Positions 51,276 through 59,645 of a DNA stretch of 64,000 nucleotides are shown here, one piece after another. Source of the DNA: JAUIIK01 sp963709995 (GTDB lineage Bacteria > Chloroflexota > Chloroflexia > Thermomicrobiales > CFX8); the NCBI GenBank assembly GCA_963709995.1, contig CAVPYN010000005.1:62001-126000 (forward strand). The letters are read 5' to 3'. Below the pieces are notes generated by a model. It did no database searches. It was not told where the DNA came from and saw only the letters and a list, made by a program, of their open reading frames with translations. Position numbers and translations under genes: made by a program. Every line of letters starts with the position of its first letter. Position 1 is the stretch's first letter.

Positions 51276-53176
51276 TGGCCGCGCCGGTACTGGCCATCGC
51301 CAATCGTGCGGAAATCGCGATACGCATCGCACGCACCGCCAGCCGCCAGGGCTGGATCCCGGTGGCACTGCTTGGCCAGGCTGATTGGGGCGGCTTCGCA
51401 GAACGACAGGTCGGACAGGTCTACCGGCTGCGGAATGGCGCCGAACTCGACATCGACGCCGTCGTGGAGGCTGCGATCATGGCCGGAGCCACAGCGCTCC
51501 ACCCCGGATACGGCTTCCTCAGCGAGAGAGCCGGCCTTTCGAACCGTTGCGCCGAAGCGCGAATAACCTTTATCGGGCCGTCTCCCGAGACCTTGCGCCT
51601 CGCTGGCGACAAAATCCGCACGCGCGAGGTTGCCGTCCAGTGCAACATCCCGGTCGTCCCGGCAAGCACGGCGCTTGCTCCAGATGATCCTGACAAATGG
51701 CGCAAAGCCGCCGATCTGGTGGGATATCCGGTCATCGCCAAAGTTGCCGGGGCGGGCGGGGGTCGAGGACTCCGGGTCGCGCGAGAAGCCGAAGAGCTCG
51801 AAACGGCGATTCGATCGGCATTGAACGAGGCTGGCGGATCGGGAGCGGGCACGGATATCTTCCTCGAACACTACCTGGAGGGTGCGCGTCACGTTGAAGT
51901 GCAGGTAGCCGGAGATGGACAGCGGACGATCGTCCTCGGAGACCGCGACTGTTCGTTGCAGCGCCGCCATCAAAAGGTCGTCGAAGAAGCGCCCGCGCCC
52001 GGACTTCCAGCCGGGTTGCGCAATCAGATACATGCGGCGGCGGTCCAGCTCGCCGAAGCGATTGCGCTATTGAACCTTGCAACCATCGAGTTTCTTGTCG
52101 AGGGTGACGATCAGTACTTCTTCATGGAGATCAATCCGCGATTGCAGGTCGAGCATACCGTCACCGAAGAGGTCACCGGGCTGGATCTGGTCGCGCTCCA
52201 GCTCGACCTCGCGATTGGCGGCGAATTGCCCGTCCCAGTCGCGCCACACGGCCATGCAATTCAGGCGCGGCTCTATGCCGAAGACCCGTTCAACCAGTTC
52301 CTGCCACACCCTGGGCGGATCCACCAACTGGTGTTTCCCGATGAGATGAGGATCCTGCCCGCCCGGCTACGGATCGATGCGGGGTATGCGAGCGGCGATG
52401 CCGTCCCAGGAAACTACGATCCAATGATCGCGAAGATCATCGTTCATGGCGAAACCCGCAAATCGGCCGTGGATGCTCTTGCCGGGGCGCTTGAGACGAT
52501 CGAGGTCTCGGGAATCGCAACCAATCGTCCCTGGCTGCTCGCGGCGATCGAGAACGGCTCGGCGTTTCACGCCAACCAGCACGATCTGACGACGGCCGCC
52601 ACGATCCAGATTGAAGAACGGCCACCGGAGGTCGCCGACCTGTTCCCGCTCCCTGGCCTGATCTCCGGCAACGCGATTGAGCGGGGGATCGGAGCATGGT
52701 CTGCCACCGGCCCATTCCGGATAGTCGAACCAGCAATATTCACATTTCATGGAGACGAAGCTGGAGGTTGGCAGCGCAGCACTTCGGCGCACGAACTCGT
52801 AGACGGAGGCGCGGGGAGATCTGTCACTGATCTTGAAGATGGCTGGGAGGTAGTAGCGCCGCGTGGCCGGTGGATCGTCCAGATCGGGCCGAAACCGTCT
52901 GCCAGTGGCGCGAGCGCGGCTTTAGATGGCCACATTCGCGCGCCGATGCCCGGCAAACTGCTCGATGTTGCTGTCGCGTCCGGACAGAGCGTGGACGAGG
53001 GCGACGTCGTGGCCGTCATGGAAGCAATGAAGATCGAAATCAGACTGGCGGCACCTTTTGCCGGTGTCGTCTCTACAGTGAGCGCTAACCCGGGCGACCT
53101 GGTTGGGCTTCGCCAGGCAATCGTCACGATCGAGCAAGCTCCGAGAGGCTTGAATGCTGAAAGTGATCAGGAATGA
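51275..53176 (+). CDS. Biotin-dependent acyl-CoA carboxylase alpha subunit (methylcrotonyl-CoA type)
   Basis: 633 residues from GTG 51275, overlapping the preceding stop by one base (TAGTG). Biotin carboxylase: AIANRAEIAIRIARTA at the start, ATP-grasp loop KVAGAGGGRGLRVARE and the catalytic FMEINPRLQVEHTVTEEVTG. The C-terminal biotin carrier domain has DVVAVMEAMKIEIRLAAPF with the biotinyl Lys in EAMKIE. It makes carboxybiotin for a carboxyltransferase beta subunit that is not in this window. Together with HMG-CoA lyase it points to leucine breakdown. Confidence 0.92.
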   Translation: MAAPVLAIANRAEIAIRIARTASRQGWIPVALLGQADWGGFAERQVGQVYRLRNGAELDIDAVVEAAIMAGATALHPGYGFLSERAGLSNRCAEARITFIGPSPETLRLAGDKIRTREVAVQCNIPVVPASTALAPDDPDKWRKAADLVGYPVIAKVAGAGGGRGLRVAREAEELETAIRSALNEAGGSGAGTDIFLEHYLEGARHVEVQVAGDGQRTIVLGDRDCSLQRRHQKVVEEAPAPGLPAGLRNQIHAAAVQLAEAIALLNLATIEFLVEGDDQYFFMEINPRLQVEHTVTEEVTGLDLVALQLDLAIGGELPVPVAPHGHAIQARLYAEDPFNQFLPHPGRIHQLVFPDEMRILPARLRIDAGYASGDAVPGNYDPMIAKIIVHGETRKSAVDALAGALETIEVSGIATNRPWLLAAIENGSAFHANQHDLTTAATIQIEERPPEVADLFPLPGLISGNAIERGIGAWSATGPFRIVEPAIFTFHGDEAGGWQRSTSAHELVDGGAGRSVTDLEDGWEVVAPRGRWIVQIGPKPSASGASAALDGHIRAPMPGKLLDVAVASGQSVDEGDVVAVMEAMKIEIRLAAPFAGVVSTVSANPGDLVGLRQAIVTIEQAPRGLNAESDQE

Positions 53177-54051
53177 GCAATCTGCTGCGATCGATGCCCG
53201 GGCAGGTCACCGTCTTTGAGGTTGGACCACGAGACGGTCTCCAGAACGAATCGGTGGAGATTCCTGCCGCTGACAAGATCGCGTTCGTCAATGCCCTCGC
53301 CGACGCCGGACTACCCTGGATCGAAACGACGTCGTTCGTCCACCCGAAAGCGGTTCCACAGCTTGCTGACGCGGCCGTGGTCATGGCTGGAATCAGCCGA
53401 AGGCTGGGCACACGTTATCCCGTGCTCGTCCCGAACGAGCACGGGATGGAGCGGGCCCTGGAGTCCGGAGTCGACGCCATCTGCGTCTTCACCGCCGCTT
53501 CGGAAGAGTTCAGTCGGGCAAATGTCCGGGCGACGATCGATGAGACCTTCGAGCGGTTCGAGCCGGTCGTCGCGATGGCGAGGGCGCACGATGTCTGGGT
53601 GCGTGGCTACGTCTCGATGGCGTTTCACTGCCCATATGAAGGGGACATTGCGCCCGAGAAAGCAATCGCCGTTTCAGCGCGCCTGCTCGATCTCGGAGTC
53701 GACGAGGTGGCGATCTCCGACACCGTAGGACGGGCTACGCCGCTTGACATGGACGCCGTCCTTGCGCTGGCGGTCGACCAATTGCCAGTGGACAAGCTCG
53801 CCTTACACCTGCACGACACCTACGATCTTGCCCTGCCAAATGTCATGCTCGGCCTCGAAGCAGGAATTACCGTCTTTGACGGCGCGGCTGGCGGACTCGG
53901 AGGCTGCCCCTTCGCTCCTGGCGCGCCCGGCAACCTCGCCACCGAGAAGCTTGTCCGGCTCCTCCACGGACTCGGCATCGAAACCGGTGTGGACGAAGAA
54001 AAGGTCGCGGCCGCCGCCGCTCGCATTCGTCAGGTTGCACGGGTTGCGTAG
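53173..54051 (+). CDS. mvaB: Hydroxymethylglutaryl-CoA lyase
   Basis: 292 residues, with ATG 53173 overlapping the carboxylase stop (ATGA). The metal and substrate motif FEVGPRDGLQNE is near the N-terminus, the metal-binding LALHLHDTYDLAL near residue 215, and the signature GGLGGCPFAPGAPGN with the active-site Cys near residue 240. It splits HMG-CoA into acetyl-CoA and acetoacetate, the last step of leucine catabolism. Confidence 0.95.
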   Translation: MSNLLRSMPGQVTVFEVGPRDGLQNESVEIPAADKIAFVNALADAGLPWIETTSFVHPKAVPQLADAAVVMAGISRRLGTRYPVLVPNEHGMERALESGVDAICVFTAASEEFSRANVRATIDETFERFEPVVAMARAHDVWVRGYVSMAFHCPYEGDIAPEKAIAVSARLLDLGVDEVAISDTVGRATPLDMDAVLALAVDQLPVDKLALHLHDTYDLALPNVMLGLEAGITVFDGAAGGLGGCPFAPGAPGNLATEKLVRLLHGLGIETGVDEEKVAAAAARIRQVARVA

Positions 54052-54156
54052 CGCAGACGCTGATCGATGGATCACCAGATCGACGGCTCGACAGTATGGA
54101 ATCCTGTGCCAGATCAGCGTTTCGGGATCCTTTGGACCCCAGATATTCAACTGACG

Positions 54157-55017
54157 CTATCCGCTGAATCCAGCCGCCAGCAGAACTAATAGTCCAACCC
54201 CCAGCCCGATCCGGTACACGACGAAAACAGTGACGGAGTGATGCTGGAGAAAGCGCAGAAGCCCAGCAATAGCGAGATATCCAGTCAGGGCTGCGGTGAG
54301 CATCCCGACAATGAAGACGCTCAAGCTGACGCTTCCGAGACCATTCACCGCCAGATCAGCCATCTGCACAGCCCCAGCGCCAGCGATCAGCGGCACGCCG
54401 AGCAGGAACGAAAAACGCGCGGCATCCGGCCGGCTCAGCCCAACGAACAGGCCAGCGGTGATTGTTGTGCCAGAACGCGACGCTCCGGGAATCAGCGAGA
54501 GGGTCTGGGCGAGGCCGACAATCATTGCCTGGCGGAAACTGACCGCCTCTGTTCCCGGCGAACGGGTCATGCGCATCATGCGCCTGTCGGCGACTTCAAG
54601 AAGCATGCCGCCAATGATCAGCACGACGGCAATTGCCGCGATCGCGGCGTCAGAGACCGGGATGGAATGAAAGGTCCGGTCAATGGCGTCCTCAGCGACA
54701 AGCCCGACGAATGCCGCTGGAATGCTCGCAACGAGAATGTAGATGCCGAGCCTGGCCATTGGGTCGACGGGCAACTGCCGCTGCGTTAGCGCGCCACGCT
54801 CCGCGATCAAGCCACGCGGAATGGCAATCAGGTCGTGCCGGAAGTAGCCGAGTATCGCCGCGAGCGTGCCAAGATGCAGCGAGACATCGAACGCCAATCC
54901 GAACGCATCCCAGCCGAGGAGCCAGGGAACGATGATCAGGTGCGCCGAAGAGGAGACCGGGAGAAACTCGGTGAGTCCCTGGACGATTCCGAGCACGACG
55001 GCCTGGAACAACTCCAA
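54157..55017 (-). CDS. uppP: Undecaprenyl-diphosphate phosphatase (BacA/UppP)
   Basis: 286 residues with seven to eight membrane helices. The two active-site motifs are GLTEFLPVSSSAHLII near residue 15 and IPGASRSGTTITAGL near residue 175. The enzyme recycles the lipid carrier for cell-wall synthesis. It starts right after the stop of the flippase-like gene on the same strand. Confidence 0.97.
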   Translation of the reverse strand: MELFQAVVLGIVQGLTEFLPVSSSAHLIIVPWLLGWDAFGLAFDVSLHLGTLAAILGYFRHDLIAIPRGLIAERGALTQRQLPVDPMARLGIYILVASIPAAFVGLVAEDAIDRTFHSIPVSDAAIAAIAVVLIIGGMLLEVADRRMMRMTRSPGTEAVSFRQAMIVGLAQTLSLIPGASRSGTTITAGLFVGLSRPDAARFSFLLGVPLIAGAGAVQMADLAVNGLGSVSLSVFIVGMLTAALTGYLAIAGLLRFLQHHSVTVFVVYRIGLGVGLLVLLAAGFSG

Positions 55018-55019
55018 AA

Positions 55020-56006
55020 CTAACTTGCCGCCTTCTCAATTTCCCGGACAGACCCCCAGGAGAGATTCTCTCGCCACCAGAAGACCAGGCCCAGCAGCGT
55101 CACCGGCAGGTAAAGCACTGCATGAAGCACAACCGCGTAGGAAAGCGCCAACTCGCGGCTGAAACCGAGCGCGTCGGCCACGACCAGCATCACTCCCACC
55201 TCGAACGCGCCGACATAGCCCGGTGAGGATGGAATCAAGGTCGCGAGGTTCGCGACCGCGGTAATCATCAGAATGCCAAAGAGCGAGATATCCATGTGAA
55301 ACGCCTGGGCAACCAGCAGGTAGACGGACGCTTCAAGCAACCAGACTAGGATCGAGGACAGCGCGACGCTCAGAAGATCATTTCGGCGGCGCACGATGCT
55401 CAGACCATCAACAAACGCATGAACCATCGGCTCAAATCGCTCACTCAGTCGCGCCGGCAGGCGAGAAATGACCGCCGACAGCATCCGATCACGGTAGGAG
55501 GGCGCGAACACGAACGTCAGCACGCCAACCACAAGCGCGGCGAAGAGCACCGACGCGACCGTGGCGACGGCTCGCAGATCACTCGTCAGCGAGATCGACA
55601 CCGATGCGATGGCAAAGAAGAGGAGCATCGTCAGACCGTCGAATATCCGCTCGACGCCGATCGTAGCGAGCGACGCGCTCTTGCGGATGTTATGTCGTGT
55701 CGACAGTGCGTACGATCTGACTAGTTCCCCGGCTCGGAATGGCAGCACATTGTTTGCCATGAAGCCGATGACAACGACCGGAAACAGTTCGATAGCGCGA
55801 ATGCGCGCAACTCCGCGAAGCAAATAGTCCCAACGAACGGCCCGCACCCCGACCCCGGCGAAGTAGACGGCGACCGCAGGCACGAGCCAGATATAGTCTG
55901 CCGATCGAATTGAATCCCAGATCATCGCAAAGTCCTGTCCTCGAAAGGCGAGGTACAGGAAGACGAAGCTGATCAGGAATCCGAGCCAGACGCGCCAGGA
56001 GCGCAT
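55020..56006 (-). CDS. Flippase-like membrane protein (UPF0104/LPG-synthase TM type)
   Basis: 328 residues with about eight hydrophobic segments. The opening LGFLISFVFLYLAFRGQDFA and AVAVYFAGVGVRAVRWDYLL, then VVIGFMANNVLPFRAGELVR, are the family hallmarks (NNxLPxRxGE). The C-terminal PSSPGYVGAFEVGVMLVVA is typical too. It is followed directly by uppP. The pair suggests a role in envelope lipid handling. Confidence 0.93.
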   Translation of the reverse strand: MRSWRVWLGFLISFVFLYLAFRGQDFAMIWDSIRSADYIWLVPAVAVYFAGVGVRAVRWDYLLRGVARIRAIELFPVVVIGFMANNVLPFRAGELVRSYALSTRHNIRKSASLATIGVERIFDGLTMLLFFAIASVSISLTSDLRAVATVASVLFAALVVGVLTFVFAPSYRDRMLSAVISRLPARLSERFEPMVHAFVDGLSIVRRRNDLLSVALSSILVWLLEASVYLLVAQAFHMDISLFGILMITAVANLATLIPSSPGYVGAFEVGVMLVVADALGFSRELALSYAVVLHAVLYLPVTLLGLVFWWRENLSWGSVREIEKAAS

Positions 56007-56354
56007 GCGCTACATACTCCAAGGAATTGATGCTGTCGGCGGCCGCCCGGCGCCCCCGGGGGCCAGCAAGGACCCGGCGGCGCACAGCCGCGAAGGATAC
56101 CATCAGATCAATCACTTTCCGGGCAGGAAAGGAACGCGCGCGGCTGAATCAGGACGATCGGCGACCACCTGAATACCAGAAATGTCGACCATTTCACAAT
56201 CCTAGAACTGGCTCCTACACCGTGACGCCCGGATGGAGCCTGCGCCCACCAGAATCAAAACGCGGGAACTGGCCCGCTTTCGCGGAGTAATGGAAGATGC
56301 TAGGCTGCCTGAAGCCGACACGATCGGCAATCCAATAATAGAAAGGGGCCAATC
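56007..56354. other. Divergent intergenic region
   Basis: About 350 bases separate the leftward flippase-like gene and the rightward CoxL-like gene. A GC-rich run (56038-56085) lies close to the former. AGAAAGGGG is the ribosome site of the CoxL-like gene. No convincing ORF, tRNA or repeat was seen. Confidence 0.4.
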
Positions 56355-58664
56355 ATGGTACGCAGCCAGATGATGGGCGCACGGATCAAGCGCAAAGAAG
56401 ATCCCAGGCTGATCACCGGAAGCTCGATGTATGTAGGCGATCTCCAACTTGCCGGTATGCTCCACGCGAGCTTCCTGCGGTCGCCACACGCCCACGCTCG
56501 AATTCGGTCCATCGATACGGCGGCGGCGAAGAATATGCACGGGGTACACAGCGTCTACACCAACGAGGACATCGTGAAACTGGCCGAACCTCTGGGCGGC
56601 ACCGGATCCAGCGGAGACGCCGACATCGAAGTTGATACTGGCATACCGATCCCGGCTGTCCAGACGCTCGCCCAGGACAAAGTGCGCTGGGTGGGCGAAC
56701 CGATTGCCGTCGTTCTGGCCGATAGCGAGGAGCTTGGCCGCGACGCCGCCGAGATGATCCAGGTTAGCTACGACGTTCTCCCGGCGGTTGTCGATTTCGA
56801 GGCGGCGACAGACGAGGGCGCCCCACTCGTCTGGGACGAGGTCCCCGGCAATGTCGGCATGGCCCACCAGCGTTCGAGTGGCGATGTCGAGGGCGCGTTT
56901 GCCAGCGCCGATGTCACGATCGCGGAGCGAATCCTTTCCCAGCGGCTCGTGCCCCTGGCGATGGAGGGGCGTGCCTGCGCGGCCGCGCCCGATCCGCTGA
57001 CCGGTGGACTGACTGTCTGGGTATCGACTCAGGCGCCACATGGCTGGCGCAACGAGGCCGCGCCGAAGCTCGGATTAACCCAATCGAATCTGCGAGTGAT
57101 CGCTCCAGAGGTTGGCGGCGGGTTTGGCAGCAAATTCGGTGTCTATCACGAGGAATTGACGGTTTCCGCGCTAGCCAAGCATCTGCGACGTCCGGTGCGC
57201 TGGATCGAAAACCGGAGCGAAAACTTCCTGGTCACCAATCATGGGCGTGCCCAGATCGCCGACATCGAGCTCGCCGCGACGAATGACGGCAAGATCACCG
57301 GCCTGAAGCTCAAAGTCATCCAGGATGCCGGATCCTATCCGAAGGGGCTCGACCTGGCATACCTGACAGCAACGATGGCGGTCGGTTGCTACGACATCCC
57401 GGCCGTCGATCTGGACATCAGCGCCGTTTACACCACCACGACGCCGATCGGCGCATATCGCGGGGCAGGGCGCCCGGAGGCGGCTTACTACATCGAGCGC
57501 GCCGTCGATATTCTGGCCGACAAGCTGGACATGGACCCCGCCGAGCTGCGGCGCAAGAATTTCATCGACCCGGCCGCCTTCCCGGTCACCACGGCAACCG
57601 GCGAGAAGTACGACACCGGCGAGTACGCCAAAGCCCTCGACAAAGCTTTGGAGGTCGCCGGTTACAGCGATCTGCGGAAGATGCAGGCTGAAGCACGTGC
57701 TGAGGGCCGGATTATCGGCATCGGCATGGCAAGCTACGTGGAAATCTGCGGTTTTGGTCCCTGGGAATCCAGCATTGTCAAGGTCGAACCGAGCGGCGCG
57801 GTCAGCGTCTACACTGGCATCTCACCACACGGACAGGGCCAGGAGACGACTTTTGCCCAGATCGTAGCCGACCGCATCGGAGCCAACTTCGAAGATGTCA
57901 TCGTCCATCACGGTGACACCGACAACACTGCCCAGGGTAACGGGACCGGTGGCAGTCGCGGTCTGGTGGTCGGCGGAAGCGCGCTGGTGCTGTCGCTCGA
58001 CAAGCTGCGTGACAAATCGGACAAGATCGCTGGTCATCTTCTGGAAGTCGATGCCAAAGACATCGTGATGGAGGACGGGCACTACCACGCCGCGGGCGCG
58101 CCCGATCCCTACGTCACCCTGACCGACATCGCCGGCGCGGCCTATGGCGCAAACGTTCCCGCTGGCATGGAAGCCGGGCTCGAGACGGTCGACTATTTCA
58201 GCCCGGACGACGAGACATTCCCGTTCGGCACGCATATCGCGGTTGTCGAAATCGACCCCGACACCTACGAGGTAAAACTGACGAAGTACGTTTCGATTGA
58301 CGACTGTGGCAACGTCATCAGCCCGATGCTCCTGGAGGGGCAGGTTCATGGTGGGCTCGCTCAGGGGATCGCCCAGGCGTTGACCGAAGAAGCTGTCTAC
58401 GACGAGAGCGGCCAGCTCATCACCGCAACATTGATGGACTACGCCATTCCGAAGGCTGATCTCTTCCCGATGTTCGAGCTGGACCGCACGGTGACGACCT
58501 CGCCGTTGAACCCGCTCGGCGCGAAAGGGATCGGCGAAGCGGCGACGATCGGTTCGACACCTGCCGTCGCCAACGCTGTTGTCGATGCCCTTAGGCCACA
58601 TGGGATCACACATCTCGATATCCCGTTCACTGCCCAGAAGGTCTGGGGCGCCCTGAACGGATAG
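56355..58664 (+). CDS. Molybdenum hydroxylase large subunit (form II CoxL-like)
   Basis: 769 residues of the xanthine dehydrogenase / CO dehydrogenase large-subunit family. RKEDPRLITGSSMYVGD opens the protein, VAPEVGGGFGSKF-like motifs (here PEVGGGFGSKFGVYHEE) bind the molybdopterin cofactor, and the active-site loop GAYRGAGRPEAAYYIERAVD near residue 367 is of the form II type (AYRGAGR), not the form I AYxCSFR motif of true CO dehydrogenases. The final ETFPFG and GAKGIGEAATIGSTPAVANAV are conserved. No medium (FAD) or small (FeS) subunit genes are adjacent, so it is an orphan here. Confidence 0.93.
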   Translation: MVRSQMMGARIKRKEDPRLITGSSMYVGDLQLAGMLHASFLRSPHAHARIRSIDTAAAKNMHGVHSVYTNEDIVKLAEPLGGTGSSGDADIEVDTGIPIPAVQTLAQDKVRWVGEPIAVVLADSEELGRDAAEMIQVSYDVLPAVVDFEAATDEGAPLVWDEVPGNVGMAHQRSSGDVEGAFASADVTIAERILSQRLVPLAMEGRACAAAPDPLTGGLTVWVSTQAPHGWRNEAAPKLGLTQSNLRVIAPEVGGGFGSKFGVYHEELTVSALAKHLRRPVRWIENRSENFLVTNHGRAQIADIELAATNDGKITGLKLKVIQDAGSYPKGLDLAYLTATMAVGCYDIPAVDLDISAVYTTTTPIGAYRGAGRPEAAYYIERAVDILADKLDMDPAELRRKNFIDPAAFPVTTATGEKYDTGEYAKALDKALEVAGYSDLRKMQAEARAEGRIIGIGMASYVEICGFGPWESSIVKVEPSGAVSVYTGISPHGQGQETTFAQIVADRIGANFEDVIVHHGDTDNTAQGNGTGGSRGLVVGGSALVLSLDKLRDKSDKIAGHLLEVDAKDIVMEDGHYHAAGAPDPYVTLTDIAGAAYGANVPAGMEAGLETVDYFSPDDETFPFGTHIAVVEIDPDTYEVKLTKYVSIDDCGNVISPMLLEGQVHGGLAQGIAQALTEEAVYDESGQLITATLMDYAIPKADLFPMFELDRTVTTSPLNPLGAKGIGEAATIGSTPAVANAVVDALRPHGITHLDIPFTAQKVWGALNG

Positions 58665-58679
58665 CCCGAAACCGTAGCT

Positions 58680-58727
58680 CCAAACACCGCTCCGGCTTGA
58701 AGACGCACATGCCGGAGCGGTGTTTGG
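58680..58727 (+). terminator. Terminator hairpin after the CoxL-like gene
   Basis: A perfect 17-bp stem (58680-58696 with 58711-58727) closes a 14-base loop 15 bases after the stop. There is no T-run, but the stem is very stable. Confidence 0.75.
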
Positions 58728-58920
58728 CCGTGTCGGCGCTCGCCATCGGGAGATCCTGGCAAACACTATGTTGCGCACGCGCTCATCGACACAACAGCAC
58801 GCAGAGTCGAGCTCCAGCCCCGGTTGCTCATTTCCTTCCGGATCTCTGACATGACGTGAGATCGATTCAGATTCGCGTATCATTCGGATAGACATTGATT
58901 CGACCATCGGCAGCAGAGAC

Positions 58921-59466
58921 ATGGCAGCTATCCAACAAACCATGACCATCGAAGAATTCGCCGCCATTTCGGAAGCGGGACGCTTTGACTTGATTCGAGG
59001 GGAGCTATTGGAGACGTCTCCAACGGGTATTCGCCACGGCGTTTACGCTTCGCGGATTGCCGCCGCCCTAAGTATCGCGGCTGCACCTGACGATTCTGGA
59101 GAGACGCCGATTGCCGAAACAGGTTATGTATTGAACACCGACCCGCCGGTGGTTCTTTGCCCTGACGCTTCCTTCGTCCGACGAGAGAAGACTCCAGACA
59201 GTTTGCCCGAAGGCTTCTTCCCGGGCGCTCCCGATATCGCCGTCGAAGTGGTTTCGCCATCAGATCGCGTTGCCGACATCACTGCAAAGGTGACGGAGTA
59301 CCTGGAAGCTGGGACACGACTCGTCTGGGTTGTAGAGCCAAGGCGACGTACCGTGACCGTCTACCACGAAGATCGGTCAGCGCGACTCCTGCTTGAAAGT
59401 GACAACCTCGATGGTGGAGTTGTCCTCCCCGGCTTCCAGGTTCCTCTCACCGACATTTTCCGCTAA
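58921..59466 (+). CDS. Uma2-family putative restriction-like endonuclease
   Basis: 181 residues from ATG 58921. IEEFAAISEAGRFDLIRGEL, PDASFVRREKTPDS and PDIAVEVVSPSDRVADI-ITAKVTEYLEAGTRLVWVV carry the PD-(D/E)xK-like core (Glu in LIRGEL, Asp in PDASF, Glu and Lys later) found in Uma2 proteins, which are frequent in Cyanobacteria and Chloroflexota, often in many copies. Function is uncertain. It lies alone between two large hairpins (58680-58727 and 59584-59615). Confidence 0.9.
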   Translation: MAAIQQTMTIEEFAAISEAGRFDLIRGELLETSPTGIRHGVYASRIAAALSIAAAPDDSGETPIAETGYVLNTDPPVVLCPDASFVRREKTPDSLPEGFFPGAPDIAVEVVSPSDRVADITAKVTEYLEAGTRLVWVVEPRRRTVTVYHEDRSARLLLESDNLDGGVVLPGFQVPLTDIFR

Positions 59467-59583
59467 CTTGCGACCGGCCTCAACCACGATTTGGCTTCGG
59501 GGCCGTGACGACGATCGAGAAGTTGATTTCTATGCACGGCCGGCTCCGAGGAGTCGCGGCGATCGCGAGCGGCGGCCAACAAA

Positions 59584-59615
59584 GTAGAGGGTCGCGCGGC
59601 CGCGCGACCCTCTAC
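59584..59615. terminator. Perfect 32-base palindrome between convergent genes
   Basis: Bases 59584-59599 and 59600-59615 are exact reverse complements (GTAGAGGGTCGCGCGG first half). It lies between the stops of the Uma2 and nirK-like genes and probably works as a bidirectional terminator. The remaining bases of 59467-59645 show nothing else. Confidence 0.7.
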
Positions 59616-59645
59616 CCCGCGGAGTTGTGCCCGGAACGTCCCGCC

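Noticed and set aside
57822..58967. 381-codon minus-strand ORF opposite the CoxL-like gene
   Set aside because: Antisense shadow with no recognisable motif; the plus-strand molybdenum hydroxylase is complete.
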